64,000 nucleotides of DNA from Ampelomyces quisqualis. Taxonomy: Eukaryota > Ascomycota > Dothideomycetes > Pleosporales > Phaeosphaeriaceae. Both the position numbers and the translations under genes were made by a program. The stretch lies in the NCBI GenBank assembly GCA_018398575.1, contig JAGTXZ010000003.1, positions 1,922,001 through 1,986,000 on the forward strand, given 5' to 3'. The notes beneath the pieces are model-generated. The model did not search any database. It had not been told where the DNA came from and worked only from the letters and a program-made list of their open reading frames with translations. Each line of letters opens with the position of its first letter. The first letter of the stretch is position 1. This document shows, piece after piece, positions 43,030 through 55,400 of the stretch.

Positions 43030-43620
43030 ATGGCTCGAAAAGCGATAGCAAAAGAGCAAATCGTCAAACTTATCGTAGGCGCAGGGCAGGCCTCGCCCTC
43101 GCCACCCGTCGGTCCCGCGCTAGGTAGCAAAGGAGTGAAGAGCATGGATTTCTGCAAAGTACGTTCCCGTACACAACTTCCAATGCCACCAAAACCAAAA
43201 CTAATCTCAACACAGGAATTCAACGCCCGTACATCGCACTACAATCCCGGCACCCCCATCCCGGCACGAATCACCGTCCGTCCCGACCGCTCCTTCCACT
43301 TCTCGCTACGCACACCTCCCACCGCAACGCTACTGCTCAGCGCAGCAGGCGTGCTCCCCACGAAGAGCAAGATTCGCGGCGCGGGGAACGTCCCTGGGCC
43401 GATGAACAATCACGATGGACAGAAGGGAAAGACAAGCACGAATAGTCCGACAGTGGGCAATGCAGTCAAGGGAACGGTTGGCACGGTGAGCTTGAAGCAT
43501 GTGTATGAGATTGCGAAGATTAAGCACTCCGAGACTCGGCTGAGTGGGTTGAATTTGGAGGGTATTGCGAGGAGTGTGGTGGGGCAGGCGGGGAGTTTGG
43601 GCGTGGTAATTGTACCATAG
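43030..43620 (+). CDS. MRPL19: Mitochondrial large-subunit ribosomal protein uL11m (MRPL19)
   Basis: L11-family protein of the mitoribosome stalk base, which contacts the GTPase-associated rRNA. Exons 43030-43158 and 43216-43620, 177 aa. The N-terminal domain shows IVKLIVGAGQASPSPPVGPA followed by LGSKGVKSMDFCKEFN, the L11 signature, which spans the intron. The C-terminal RNA-binding domain follows, ending in LEGIARSVVGQAGSLGVVIV. The 57-bp intron is exactly 19 codons and contains no stop in frame, so an unspliced message would still be translated with 19 extra residues inside the conserved MDFCK/EFN junction. The strong donor (GTACGT) and family alignment favour splicing. Divergent from RAD54. 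Confidence 0.93.
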   Translation: MARKAIAKEQIVKLIVGAGQASPSPPVGPALGSKGVKSMDFCKVRSRTQLPMPPKPKLISTQEFNARTSHYNPGTPIPARITVRPDRSFHFSLRTPPTATLLLSAAGVLPTKSKIRGAGNVPGPMNNHDGQKGKTSTNSPTVGNAVKGTVGTVSLKHVYEIAKIKHSETRLSGLNLEGIARSVVGQAGSLGVVIVP

Positions 43621-43927
43621 ACCACGAATGGAGAGACGCGAGATTGATGTGTCTGGACCGCATGAGGAGACACCACTTATAGGACGATACGCGCGTGAAA
43701 CGGAACGGCGTTCGATTCTAAACGCAGAGAAGGAGGCGTTGGCTTGTCGATAACACCCATCGACGGTTGCATGAGATTGCAATGAGTACCAACCGCTTGA
43801 GGATAGACTAGAGTACCTCGTGGTATGATACTTGGTGTACAACACATTCTGTATCACAATACAGCAAGAGATCAAAACCTATTCCACATCATACGCATAC
43901 GTGAGGCTTGCCACAACCAGGCGACAG
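43621..43927. other. Convergent intergenic spacer
   Basis: 307 bp between the stops of the uL11m gene and the polyQ transcription factor gene. Nothing else is seen. Confidence 0.5.
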
Positions 43928-46082
43928 CTAGGCGAATCCGTAGACTCCACCCTGTTCCTGAAACTTCAACTGGTGATCCCTCAAGTCTGCCCATAACCTC
44001 AATTCTGCCTCTTCATCCACATGGCTGTTTGTCGGATCACTAGCCTCTGGGCTCACACGCTCCAGTCTGTTTAAGATGTCGAGGAACTTGTACAAATAGT
44101 CTTGATGCTGCAGCGCCACGCTGCCCTTCCTTTCTTTTGGTACCTCCAACAACGTGCTCGCGATTGATCGAATTTTTTGCGTCTGTGTCGGAACAAATCG
44201 TAAGCTTGCGATTGGACTAAGGCTGTTGGAGCTGAAGAAGTAATTGACTGGACAAGACAAGGCGAGTTCGTCGCCGACCTGGTAGAGTAGATCTGAGTCT
44301 TGTAAATGGACGTGAAGACTTACGAACGAGTCGCCATTCGGCTCCATGTTGACCATGTCGATGCTCCCTAGCACTGCTAGCAAGTCCTTGACGACCTGTT
44401 CGCGCTCATCAGACATCATTTTCCCCAGGGCTTCGCCAACGCTACTTGTAGGCGACATTAGCTTGTCCAATCCTGCTGCAAGAGCGACTGGTGAGCTCTG
44501 GAGACCTGCTTGCATCTTGACCTTGTTGAACTTGTCTAGCTGCATAAAATACTTCTCGACCAAGTACGAACGAGTGGAAAGATGGCTAGCGTAAACATTG
44601 GCTTTCTGAATCTCGTAACGTCGCGTATCTTGTAGCTCAGGTCCATTGGTATTACCCAAATTTGCATCCCTTAGACCCGAAAACTCTGGCATGGGTGGGT
44701 AGTAGGGTTGTCTCTGCTGCAATAGTGCGCCATCTCGTCCTGTCCGTGGTTGCACTTTAAGCACCTCGGGAATACTGTCAAGTATGGTTCGACAGCGCTG
44801 CATGCTTTGCTCGAAGATGCGTTGTTGGCGATCCCAATCGAAGATTTCGTCTACACCAAAGGCCATCTCTGCTGTGGCAAGGGACGAGTAGGACAAGTAA
44901 ACACGGACATTGAGGTTGAATCCAGTGATCAGTGAGACTACGCCAGCTTGCTGAGGCTGAATCTGGTTGGGAAATATGTGCACATCATCGACCTCTACTG
45001 GCAGTGGAGGGAGGGGCTCCGTTGGTGTCGCAGGTGCGATGGTTAATTCGCCGAAGGAAGCACCCAATTGTTGGATGGTTCTGTTCTATGCTTAGCAAGG
45101 TCACTTGATGTGATCAGCCTTGATTTGACTTACCGCACACCAACAAAGACGGTCCAGAAGACCCTTCGTCCAATCTGCTCAGTGATGTGGTCCAGCTTGA
45201 AGTCTCTGGAACCATCGAAATTAGGACCATTTGAGCCACAGGCGCTTGGAACGCTTCCGAGGTACGTGTAGCCTTGTGCTTCGGCCTTGTGGAGGCCTAG
45301 CGAGCGGATGATGGTCAAGCATTCGGCAAAGTACAAGCGCAATTGCCGCCATTGGAAAACATAGGCTCCGGTCAAGCCCAGGAAGTAGCTCGTGCACGCG
45401 TCGTAGACATTGAGCGAGGGACGATCGAGATAGCCTGGTCCCCGCGCCTGAGTGCAGACTTCCCGGCATTTGTCGACGAGCGATAGATGAGACGGGTATT
45501 CGTGGCGCGTCTGTGTCTTCAGGTGCAGTCGCGGTTTTCTGGGGAACGAGGAGACGAGGGCAGCAATCATGGAGGCCAGCAGGGCGAGGAACGAAGGATT
45601 GGTGAAGTCCTCTCTACGCTCCCAGGCTTCTCGGAACGACGGCTCGTGCGGAAACGGACATAGCGGGTGTATGTAGGTGAAGAAGTCGTCGATGAGCGCG
45701 TTGATGGTAGGGAGTGGGCAAATGGTCTCGGCGGACAGTTGCTGCGGCTGGGAGGACTGCAGCTGGGCGAGGGCGTGGGCTGCGTTGGTGGGCGACTGGG
45801 GCGACGGGTGGCCAGCGGCGTGCGGGTCCGTGTGGTTCAGGCGTCGCTTCTTGATGTCTTCGGCGTGCCTGTTGGGCGGGCCCCGTCGACGGCTGGGGCG
45901 GTCGAAGGTGCATGGGATCTCGAGCGAGATGCAGGCTCGACATGGCGGGCCCGTCTCGTCACACTGCAGGCGCGTCAGTATGGGCATCGTGTGCTCTCAA
46001 GGCCGTCGAGCAGGCTGGGGACAGGTGGGTACCTTGACCTTGCGTATGCTGCACGAGTCGCAGGCCTTGCGCAGGCGGTTTG

Positions 46083-46123
<41 letters not shown>

Positions 46124-46314
46124 TGATGCTGCTGCTGCTGGGGGGTCGGCGGCGGCAGAGGATGCTGTCCGGGGCCGCGCGGGTCGTCCAGGGCGTGGTT
46201 CGCGTGCAGCGCGTGGGCCTGCAGCACTTCGTTGAGGTTCTCGATCGGGTAGGGCCCGCGAGACGGGCCTTGGCCATCGTGGAGCTGGGCGTGGGTGGGA
46301 TCTGGGTAAGACAT
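43928..46314 (-). CDS. Zn2Cys6 (C6) transcription factor with polyglutamine tract
   Basis: Nuclear regulator, 754 aa. Exons 46314-46033, 45963-45134 and 45080-43928, with introns of 69 bp (phase 0) and 53 bp (phase 2). The N-terminus is Pro/His-rich with a glutamine tract (about 18 residues broken by one His) just before the zinc cluster. The cluster runs KACDSCSIRKVK, then across intron 1 CDETGPPCRACISLEIPC, giving the six-cysteine spacing. A basic linker SRRRGPPNRHAEDIKKRR follows. The fungal_trans middle-homology domain covers exon 2 (LIDDFFTYIHPLCPFPHEPSF, and RRVFWTVFVGVR over intron 2). The C-terminal ~300 residues are the remaining helical domain. The RRGPPNRHAE linker resembles a subgroup of sugar-related C6 factors, but I would not name a target. 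Confidence 0.92.
46087..46140 (-). repeat. CAG/CAA trinucleotide repeat encoding polyglutamine
   Basis: On the plus strand: eleven CTG units in a row (46087-46119), then TTG, CTG, ATG and four CTG. Read on the minus strand this is four CAG, CAT, CAG, CAA and eleven CAG, the polyQ tract before the zinc cluster of the C6 factor. A pure run of eleven units is likely to vary in length between isolates. Confidence 0.95.
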
Positions 46315-46788
46315 GTCGTTACGGCTCTTTTGCGTTTAATCGTCGGGTATTGGCGCACCGTAGTCGGGCACTCGGGGTGATCCTTGATGATCACGCTAGA
46401 GATGGAAGGAGACACCCTCTCCTCTTTTCAAGTGGCAGTCGCGATGGATGCTGCACATGGCTCTACGTCTGCCCTTGCCGAGGACGGCCACCTGGGCAGG
46501 ACGAACCCGTCCGCCGTCTGACATGGAGCAGCAATGCCGGGAGAAATCGTAAATGCACGCATCAACCCATCCCTTGGATTGTTTCCAGCGGTCACCAACT
46601 TTTTATTGTGCTAGTGTGACCGATTTACAGTCAGATCATGGGGATATTGAAGCATATGAGCGTCAGATCCCTCCACGTCATCCTGACATGTTGGGTCACT
46701 GCTTGTAGAGAGCCTACACGGCAATGTCCTTTGCTACCTACAACCCCTGACCCCATTGCACCTCTGCTTCCCCTTCCCCGGACATCTG
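46315..46788. other. Intergenic spacer upstream of the polyQ regulator
   Basis: 474 bp between the C6 factor start and the last exon of the F-box-like gene. It should hold the regulator's promoter. No motif is assigned. Confidence 0.4.
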
Positions 46789-48706
46789 TCAATCCGAACC
46801 AGCCGAATCAGGAGCGTTCCGTACTGGCGGCCGAGAAGAGCGAGTCAATGAGAAATCAAGCACATTTGATTTCGAGCCAGCGTCCACAAACTTGCGCAAA
46901 CACCAGCCAATTTGCACAGCTGTGCACGCTTCGTTTCCGAGCGGATCCATCTGCTGGCCTTTGACGACTGAATGGCTTGTCAGCGACCTATACTACACTC
47001 ATGAGTGACCAAGACTTACATAGGATCTGGTTCTGGCTATCCTCGCGGTCGTATACCTTGTCGGAAGCACCAAAAGCAATAATGGCGAGTTTCGACGAGC
47101 GCCCGCTTTCTTTCGCATAGGTCGAGTTACTCTCGAAGCCCTGTTGAGCCAAGTTGGCCAGGAGATGCTCGTAAATCTTGCGCGGCAGCTTCGTAGAGGA
47201 CGGACTGTTAGTGGGCCATGTGGTCATGTGCAGCGTCACAAGCTGGTTGAGTTCGCCAAGGCAATTCTGTAAGCATGTTGAGCAGTTTCTCCATGATCCA
47301 TATGCTACAAGATTATCAGGCTTCTGTAGATGAAAACTTACCTCAAAGCTGGCAAAACTCTCATTCTTGCTCCGAATCACACAAACTGGTGGGAATGCGA
47401 CAGATACCTGTTCCAGCAGCGGACAGTCCTTGCATATTTGCGAAAAGGACGCGTAGTCGTACACCAGCTCTTCGTCGCAGCTATTAGGTCCAGTGCTAGC
47501 ATGGACGTTCAACTGCTTGAGTGTCTTGCCATGGCGGATGATGCCCGCTGACGCAGGCAAGCTCTTCGAATACGTAACATCCAACGTCAAGACTTTGATC
47601 CCTGTAACGAGGCACAAGAAGCCGTCTAGAGCACCAAGACCATCGTTCTCGCCGTTATCCTCGTGCTTGAACTCCAAGGTCTCTAGCTTCTCTGGAAGCT
47701 GTGTGCTTTTCGACAACTGAGCGAACAGCGCGTCCGCACCAGAGCAGCCAAAGATACGCATGCTCTTCACCGTGCGGAAGTCGATAATCTTGCAGTACGT
47801 GTCCGCTGCATAGCGAAGCTTGAGCTTCTGCAGGGTGATCTCTTTCAGCGTGATCGGTATGCATTTGGCGAGTGGTTGCATGTGAGCAAACATGGTCGAG
47901 ATGAGTAGGCCAGGCCCTGTAGATGAGTCGTGCAGCTCTCGTTCCGGGATGGGAGGGTCGATCTCGTCGAAGCTGGCATGCAATGTGACCTTCTCGAGCT
48001 TTTTGTTCGCCGTATACTTCAGCAAGAAGTGGCAGAAGTCCATGACTTCTCGACTGTCTGGATATAGGCCAATTCTGCGTACGTTATCGAAGACCTTGTC
48101 CAGGTCGGGGAGCTTCTGCAGCTCTTCGACGACGTCTCTGTCCAATGCGATGCTCTCCATCCACTTCATACGTTTCTGTTTCTTGTACAGTAACACCAGG
48201 TTGTCGCCCGCAAAAGGCGACCAGGGATGCCATGAGAACTTCTCCAGTATATTCTCTGGGAGCAATTCCAAGATCATGCGAATTGCAAAGTTCGCCTGCT
48301 GCAGTTGTCCACACTTGTCCATGACATTCGCCAGATAGAGGTCGAGCTTGCGTATATGAGGCAGACCAATGTTTTTGGGACTGAGGAAGGCACCAAGCCG
48401 CATGTCGTTCGGTGAGCCAACATCGAGAGCGACTTCGTGATAGAGTTGGCGGACGGCGATATCGTGAAGCTGCTTGCAGGTGAGGCAGGCGTTGCGGAGG
48501 TCGGTCGGCCGGTTGATCTGGAGGAACTTGTTAGCTTTTTAAAACATGGCATCACAGGCCTCCGAGCCGTCTCTACGAAGCCTCGCGGTCACAGAAAGTC
48601 GACCATTGTCACCTTCAGGTAGCAGTGGTTGGGCAATACTTACATGCTGTACAATCAATGTTTTCAGATCCACGGACAAGTCCATGAATTTCAGGCGAGC
48701 CGCCAT
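46789..48706 (-). CDS. F-box/leucine-rich-repeat-like protein
   Basis: Probable F-box-type protein of 554 aa; in fungi such proteins often act as substrate adaptors of SCF ubiquitin ligases. Four exons: 48706-48644, 48517-47342, 47266-47020 and 46967-46789. The start MAARLKFMDLSVDLKTLIVQ, followed after a 126-bp intron by INRPTDLRNACLTCKQLHDI, fits a degenerate F-box. The middle has leucine-rich-repeat-like segments (KKLEKVTLHASFD, LKEITLQKLKL, LETLEFKHED, GIKVLTLDVTY, LKQLNVHA). The 75-bp intron 2 is stop-free and a multiple of three. I infer exon 4 from a strong GTAAGT donor and a CAG acceptor. It gives FVKGQQMDPLGNEACTAV and ends at 46789; without that splice the protein would stop at 46988. 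The domain assignment is by pattern only. Confidence 0.75.
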
Positions 48707-49472
48707 GATGCTGCGCGGTCCAAAGAAACCACAGCTTGAAGCGTTGTGTACCGGTAGGAGTGTGGCTCAAAATTGCGCGGCAATGGCGGAATTATAAGGA
48801 CCACGAAAGTAGTGTGGAGCTGAAGCTGCTGCCTAATGGTAGGGCGAAGTGTAGGGCAGCGTGGAGCTGAATTTGACTGGTGCAGGTTAGTCGGAAGTGG
48901 TAATGGTCAAGAACAAGGATTGTGCGACTGGCACAGTGAAAGCGCATAGAAAGGCAACCAAAAGCAACGACACCAACGGCAGCTTTCAGCCTCACCATTC
49001 GAACCAGGGTCCGTCGCCCCACGCCTCTAGACACGCTAGCTGCACGCGAGAGCTGGGGTACTCAAGCTCGTCGTTCGTCGTGGCTCAGCTCATCGTAATC
49101 AGTCGCAGAGGATCACGACCACCGCAAAACTTGGCCGTGTCTCCGTTCTCTATGCACGTGTAAGCGCTAAGATTGACAGAGAGTGATTACTTTTTAGTAC
49201 CTCTCATTACCTTCGTGTATTTAACGCTGTGAGTTGTGAAGCATGTCACAAAAGCATAGGACAAACGAGCTCTCCTCAAAAGCTAGTGGAATGCCTCTTT
49301 GAGCACCTACAGTGGTTGAGCTCCCTAATGTAATGCATAAAACTTTGAGATGCACCGTCCAGATAGTGTGGTAAGGTATCTCAAAATGGAGAACAAGAAC
49401 GCCAGATGCCCGACACCGCGCTATGCAGGCAGATAAATATCAAAATGAAGGCAAACAAGAACCCACCGTAGG
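48707..49472. other. Intergenic region upstream of the F-box-like gene
   Basis: 766 bp between the F-box-like start and the FCP1 stop, both on the minus strand. I see only short overlapping frames and no gene or repeat. Confidence 0.5.
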
Positions 49473-51952
49473 TCAGGCCTCATCGTCACTGTCGCCAAAA
49501 CCCGCAAGGAGCTCTGCCTCTAACGCATCGTCGTAATCTTCCTGTACGTCTGGTGCTACTCCGTTCGCTTCGGGAACCTTCTCTTCTTCATCTCCTTGCC
49601 CTTCCTCTGGGCCCGTGGTTTCGGGACTGGGAAGTCCAGAAGATTTGTCTGCCGTGACCACGTTTGTCAAAGACGTCACTCGTTCCATTGTGCGCTTCTT
49701 CCTCCGTTGCAGTTTCGACGCCGAAGCGACGCTACTATCACTCTCCTCTACTTCGCTGACATCCGTGGAGTTCGTGGAGCGTTTCCTCTTCTTTTTGTTT
49801 TGCTTCGCGTCTGACGCTGTGCTATTGTCAGAGCGTGCACTATCAGAATCCGACTCATTGTTCTCCTCGTCGGTGTCCGTTTCGTTCAGGAAATCAGCTA
49901 ACTCATCGTCCACCGAGGCCCAATTATCAGCTGTCAAGTCGAGTTCGACAGGAGACTCAGCAGGCTCTTCTTGCTCCTCGTCGCCTGTTGCATTTATGCT
50001 TTCATCTTCGAGTTCTCCAAACGGGGAGCCACCACGCTCAGCAGGATCGATCTCGATGGCATAGGGCGTCTCATCAACATGTTCCCATCGAGTGCAGCAC
50101 TGGAACATCCATTCAGGGTTCACAATTTTGATATGCTGATATCGCGCAGCTTGCTTGACCTTTGTCGTTTTTCGATCTGGGTTGGCGATGACGTGGGTCG
50201 TGCGGCGATTCACACTGGTAGCTACTTCAGCACCAAAGCTTTTGATCCACATTGCATAGTCGGAGCTACTTTACGTTAGCATTCTTTGCGAAGAATTTTG
50301 CGGGCTGCTTACGTTTGAATATCCACTCCTAACGGGATGATCCCTGAGAAGACGACGACGGCACCATCGAGAACCTCCTCCTTGATGCGTGGCATGATCT
50401 CGGCGACATCAGGGATGATGTCGTCAAGTGCGCGTTTCTTTGGACTTTTCTCTCCCTTTAGCTCGGCGACACGGCCACCTGATGGCACAGCTTTCGCCTT
50501 GACATATTCGTCGTAGAATGTACGATGCACTTGTACCAAATGCTTCTCGATTATGTCAAGTCCCCTGTCGTCATTGTTGAGAACACTGTGCCGGGCCTTT
50601 GGTTGTTCGATGTGTTCCACGTCGCCGTTTTGTAGTTCAGTGGTGAGCTCCGGCTCTTCGGCCTGGGCGTCTTCCTTGTCCAGCATCAGTTGCTGTTGTA
50701 AGAGTGGCCGTTCGGTCTGTTGTGCGATGATGACTTTTTCCTGCTCCTTTGCTTGCTGCTCAAGTACTTCACCGCCTTCTCCTGCCGTCATCGTTAGTAG
50801 CTGTTGGCCGATTTCGTTCATGTCGCCATTCGAAGTGTCTGCAGGCCCAGAATCCGCAGGCCTACCAGTAACAGAGACTAGAGCCGCAGAGCTCGTCTCG
50901 GGTTGGGCTGCCTTGGAAGGTACTGTGGGCGATTTGGCTTTCGATTGCGTTACTAACTCCTGCTGCTTCGGCAGGAAAGCAGCATTGATATCGCCAGCGC
51001 CCAGGAAGAAGTTGAAAACTGGCACGCGCACCAGGTGCGGACTGTACTGCCACACGTCTGCCCTGTCGTCTATTATGACCACCATGGCCGTGTTTTGGTA
51101 GAACAGGCGTGTCAGGTTTTTCAGTTTGTCGGTGTAGTTTTCGTCGCGACTGAGGATGCGGTCGCCAAAGTACTTGCGCTCAGGGTCGATTATCTTCATG
51201 ATGGCCTGCGCGTATGCTCTGGTGGCCATTGTGTAGACGTGCATCTCGTACAGCCTGGACATTTTGTCGAAAAAGTCCTTGAGGGCAGGGCGCATCTTCA
51301 CGTAGTACCAATTCGCGGCGACGTTGGACACGTTGTCGTCCGCGAGCTGGAATCCCTGCACGTCTTTGACGGCATCGTAGTTGGGGTTCTCGGGGTCCGC
51401 TTGCCACTCGGCAACGGTGCGCTCGCAGGTGGTGTGGATAACGGTCTGGTCGAGATCGACAATCAGCGTCAGCTTCTTCGACTTGAGCAGGCGCTTCTTG
51501 GTGTCCTCCTCGGCGCGGACGGCTTCGTTGTGGCTGACGAGCAGGGCCGTGTTGTCGTGGGTCAGATTGACGGTGGCGCGGTTCTCGTTGCGCTCCTTGG
51601 TGAGGTAGTCGACCTTGGTCATGTCCTCGCCGCAGTCGACGCAGAGGCCGCCGAACTGCGTCTCGTGCGTGCATGGCTCCTCAATCTCGACGAGGTCGGC
51701 GCCGGCGCGTTCCACGACGGTCCCTGGCTTGACAAACCACCGCGTGACCTTGCCCTCGATGCTCGCGTCGAACTGCTGCGGCCACTTCTTCGTGACCTGC
51801 TGCTCGACGCCCCACCTGTCGCTCTCCGTCACCACCTCGTGGTACCAGTATGTGAACAGTTTGTCGGAGCGATTGACATTTTCGTCCTTGCGCTTCTGCA
51901 GCGCCTGGACGGTGTAGGGATAGCGCAGTCCCGGGGGCGAGGTGAGCTTCAT
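49473..51952 (-). CDS. FCP1: RNA polymerase II CTD phosphatase Fcp1
   Basis: Nuclear phosphatase that removes Ser2 phosphate from the Pol II C-terminal domain to recycle the polymerase. Exons 51952-50313 and 50265-49473, 47-bp phase-2 intron, 810 aa. The N-terminal biotinyl-like domain (WFVKPGTVVERAGADLVEI, about 70-92) and a Cys cluster (CTHETQFGGLCVDCGED) precede the FCPH domain. The catalytic DxDxT is VDLDQTV (165-171), with MRPALKDFFDKMSRLYEMHV and the later IIDDRADVW. A low-complexity Gln/Glu/Thr-rich linker of about 200 residues follows. The BRCT domain (VLDGAVVVFSGIIPLG, RRTTHVIANPDRKTTKV, NPEWMFQC) is split by the intron. The C-terminus is acidic, with EAELLAGFGDSDDEA, the type of tail that binds TFIIF. 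Secure. Confidence 0.96.
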
Positions 51953-52488
51953 TCCGTGGGTGGGCGCCCATGCGACTCGCTCGGGCGTGTTGGGGCAGTC
52001 GCGTCGCGATGCCAGTCGGGGCGCATTCGGGACTCCCGCGGCAGAGAGCCAACGTTACGACGCTGCCGAGGATGGCTGGCGCCGAGGCAGTGGCGCGCAG
52101 GTCAGCGGTGCGAGAGTGAATCGATTTTCAGCGAGGACCAGATTGACGTCTGACGTGCGGTTGCGGCGCCAACAAACTCCCAGAAAGGGCGGGGCTTTAT
52201 ACCACAACAGTCGACCAGTAGCGCCGTCACGTGACACCAGCCGCACGCACACCCCATACCGCCGCCTGCGAGACAAAGGACGATTCCAAGGGCCACGGCT
52301 TTCATCCATCGAATGCAGCTTCCGAAGTCTTAGTGTGTATGCCTGCTCCCAGCACGCAGCAACAACCTCATTCTTCCACCTCCAGGCTACCGTTACATGT
52401 ATGTGGGAAAGCAGATCGCTTCAAAGACCCCAAGCCAATCATGTAAACCCAAATCTATGCCTCGAATTACGCCGTTCGCAATGCGTCC
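51953..52488. promoter_or_regulatory. FCP1 upstream region
   Basis: 536 bp between the FCP1 start and the ATG26 stop, both on the minus strand. A long plus-strand frame from the antisense of FCP1 runs into it but looks like a codon-bias shadow. No motif is assigned. Confidence 0.4.
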
Positions 52489-55400
52489 TCAATCTCTGTA
52501 TGCGGGCTCTGAAGGGCGCTTCTGCGCGCCTCGCATCACCATGCTACCCAGCACCAGCGAGCCCCCACCGGTCCGTGATGCATCCTGGCTTATACCGATC
52601 AATGGCGATTGAGCTTCGAACGTGTGAGCTGATGCATCCATGTCCTCGCCTTCATCTACCAGTGTCCAGTCCTCTTCGAACTCGTCCGTTTGATCATCAT
52701 CATGTTTCGTGTGTTTCTTGACCAGTGCACGGGCTCGATCGAGTTCACGATAAATGGTCTGGACGGCAACTTGTGTGCCATTGTCCTGCAACGTGTTAGT
52801 CGTAGCTGATTATCCTATGACCGCTCTGCTTACCTTGCGAATTCTCTGTCCCAGCACCTTAGCTTTCACAATCATTCGCTGGCTGTTTGTCGCTTCCCAC
52901 AATGCACGGCTGAATACACTGGTGTTTACCTTTTTCAGCCAGATGCCGACGCCCATATCTTCAACGCGTTGGGCAAAGAAGTATTGATCGCCGAAGAAAG
53001 GCTTGATGATCGTGGGAATACCAGCACGCAGACTGGCTCCGGTCGTACCTGAGCCGCCATGATGCACGGCCGCGTCCATTTGCTTGAACAGCCAATCGTG
53101 TGGCGCAGCTTGAATCTGGAACATCTCAGGCGGTAAAGGTATCTCAGGCTTGGATGCATCCTTGGTCTCCAGACGGTCGGACCAGCCTTTTGACAGCACG
53201 CATCGCACATCAGCCTTCAACACAGAGTCCACAACAGTCTTGGTAAGAGCAGCGGGATCGTCGATGACTATCGACCCAAATCCTACATAGACAAGCTTCT
53301 TGTCATCTTTGCGAGCCTGTGCAATGAACGCCGTAAGCTCGGCAGGCGGTTCATAGATATCGCCTTCATCCAGAAACCAGTAGCCCGTGACTCGAATCCA
53401 GTCAGGCCAGTCCAATGGCGGAGGTACAACGTGAGGACTGAAGTTATACAAGAATGGTCGGAGATTTGCCTGCATTTTGGCTAGCGAAGTGCTCTGCAGG
53501 CCCAGCTCGCGACGACGCCATTTGTTAATTTGTCCGGATATTGCAGTCCAGAAGATCGTGTCAAACGTGATGTAGGTGATGCTGTTGTAGCCCCCGCCCA
53601 TCTTCTTCTCCAGGACTGAAAAGGCGTGGGGGTACGCTCGTGTACGCGTCCAAGGCATGGTGAAGGCACGGAAATAAGGTATTGCCAAAGCCTCTGCGAT
53701 ATGAATACCAGCCATTGTACTGGGACTTTCGATGAGAACATCAGCACCTTGGCATGCCCGCCATGCTGAGCTGCACACATCGTCAAGCCAGCCACGAAAC
53801 TTCGAGTTCGCCTCTTTCATGAAGTTGTATGTGAACATGCCATGCTCCACACAGATTCGCATGAGCTCAGCTGGGTTGCCATCGACTGGGGCAAAGTCAA
53901 TCCCATGCTTCCGGACCCATGGCTCAAATTCTGCGTGCGTCGCGATGCGTGCTTTATGGCCTTCTTTCAGCAGCTCCTTGCAGAGAGATATGTATGGCTG
54001 AACATCGCCGCGAGAGCCAATCGTAAGACAAACAATGGTCAGTGGTTCCGGGGGTTTGAAGTCGACAAATGATGCCAACGGATCATCAAATATGAGTGGG
54101 ATACGGTCGTGGTGGTCTACAGCACGTACGATATCGGAAATGCTGACTTGCTTGGGCGCATCAGACTGCTCGCGTGCCTGCTGAAGGAGGTCATGTTCAG
54201 CTTTTGCAGCCTCATCGTCGCTATCAGTACCAGAAGAAGACTCGTCTTCTCCGAGGTACTTCGAATTCTCCAGGATACGAAGTACTGCGATCGCACACTC
54301 GTCCCTATACTCGGCTTTCGAAAACTCGAAAAAGAGTTCTTCATGTCCTCGTATAACGATCGCCAGACCGTGGTATCCCATGCGAAAACCCTTCTCTTTA
54401 TTGACGTTCTCTATGTCTTTGATGGGTAATATTATCTGTAAACGTCAGTCATGTTGTTAATCTGAGAGTTAGAGGGGAAACTAACCTTAGTCTTGGACGT
54501 TGGCATAAGGCCACGGAAGCAGAAGTACCTCCCACTAATGTAGATTTTACCATAGTTTGGAAGCATTCGCTGGAGGGAGGCAAAGAAAGATGATTGAAGT
54601 ATTTCCGTATCAGGAAAAGCAAAATGCTCACGAAAGTTCTGCGCAGCTTTTGCAGCATCCTCGTCGTCTTCAAAACCATGTACTTGATCATGAGGCTCCA
54701 GGCCATCGGCCGTGTTATAGTGCTTGCGGCCACCAGCAAGCATTCCCGAGACCTTCTCGTAATAGCCCATCGACTCCGTAGCAAGGAGGTTGCCCATCTT
54801 CTTAGACCTTGTGCGGAGAAACCCTGCAATACCCGACGCTTTCTGTAGTGGATAGGAAGCTATATCCTGCAGGGCAGAGGACGATGTCGACAAGCGAGGG
54901 CCTGTTTGCCCAGTGTCTGTATCATCTTCAATTTCGGGGGTGCCAGTTGGTGGCGCGTTCTTGAGGTGCTTCGTTGGGTGTTTCCGTGAGTAGGGGTGCT
55001 TGCTTGCTCCGGAGGAACGTGTTGTGTCCTGTGAATGACGTGCTACTTGGTCCAATTGTTCAAGGAAGGAAACGTCGGGTGAAGATAATTTTGGGGCACG
55101 GAAAACATCTGAGCGGTTGAGGATCTGTGACGCAGACGCTTTGCTTTCGTCCATTGACTGGATCGCAGCTGATGATTCAGTGCCAGGCCCAAGTGAGAGG
55201 GTAGCGGATTCGGTATCTGCCGCCAGAGAGAGCGGCGACCGATCGGCTACATAGCCTCGAGGTTGCCTATCACCACGACCACCGCTAAAGCTTCGTCGTA
55301 CTTCGTGACTTGTTCGGCGCAGAGTGCGACTAGCGTCCATGCTGCGTCGCACGTCCCAGCTCTTTCGAGGGATATCAGTACTCGACCGCGCAGAAACATC

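Noticed and set aside
51035..52153. 372-codon plus-strand frame opposite FCP1
   Set aside because: It is the antisense of well-supported FCP1 coding sequence, rich in Val, Leu, Gly and Asp as expected of a codon-bias shadow, with no domain.
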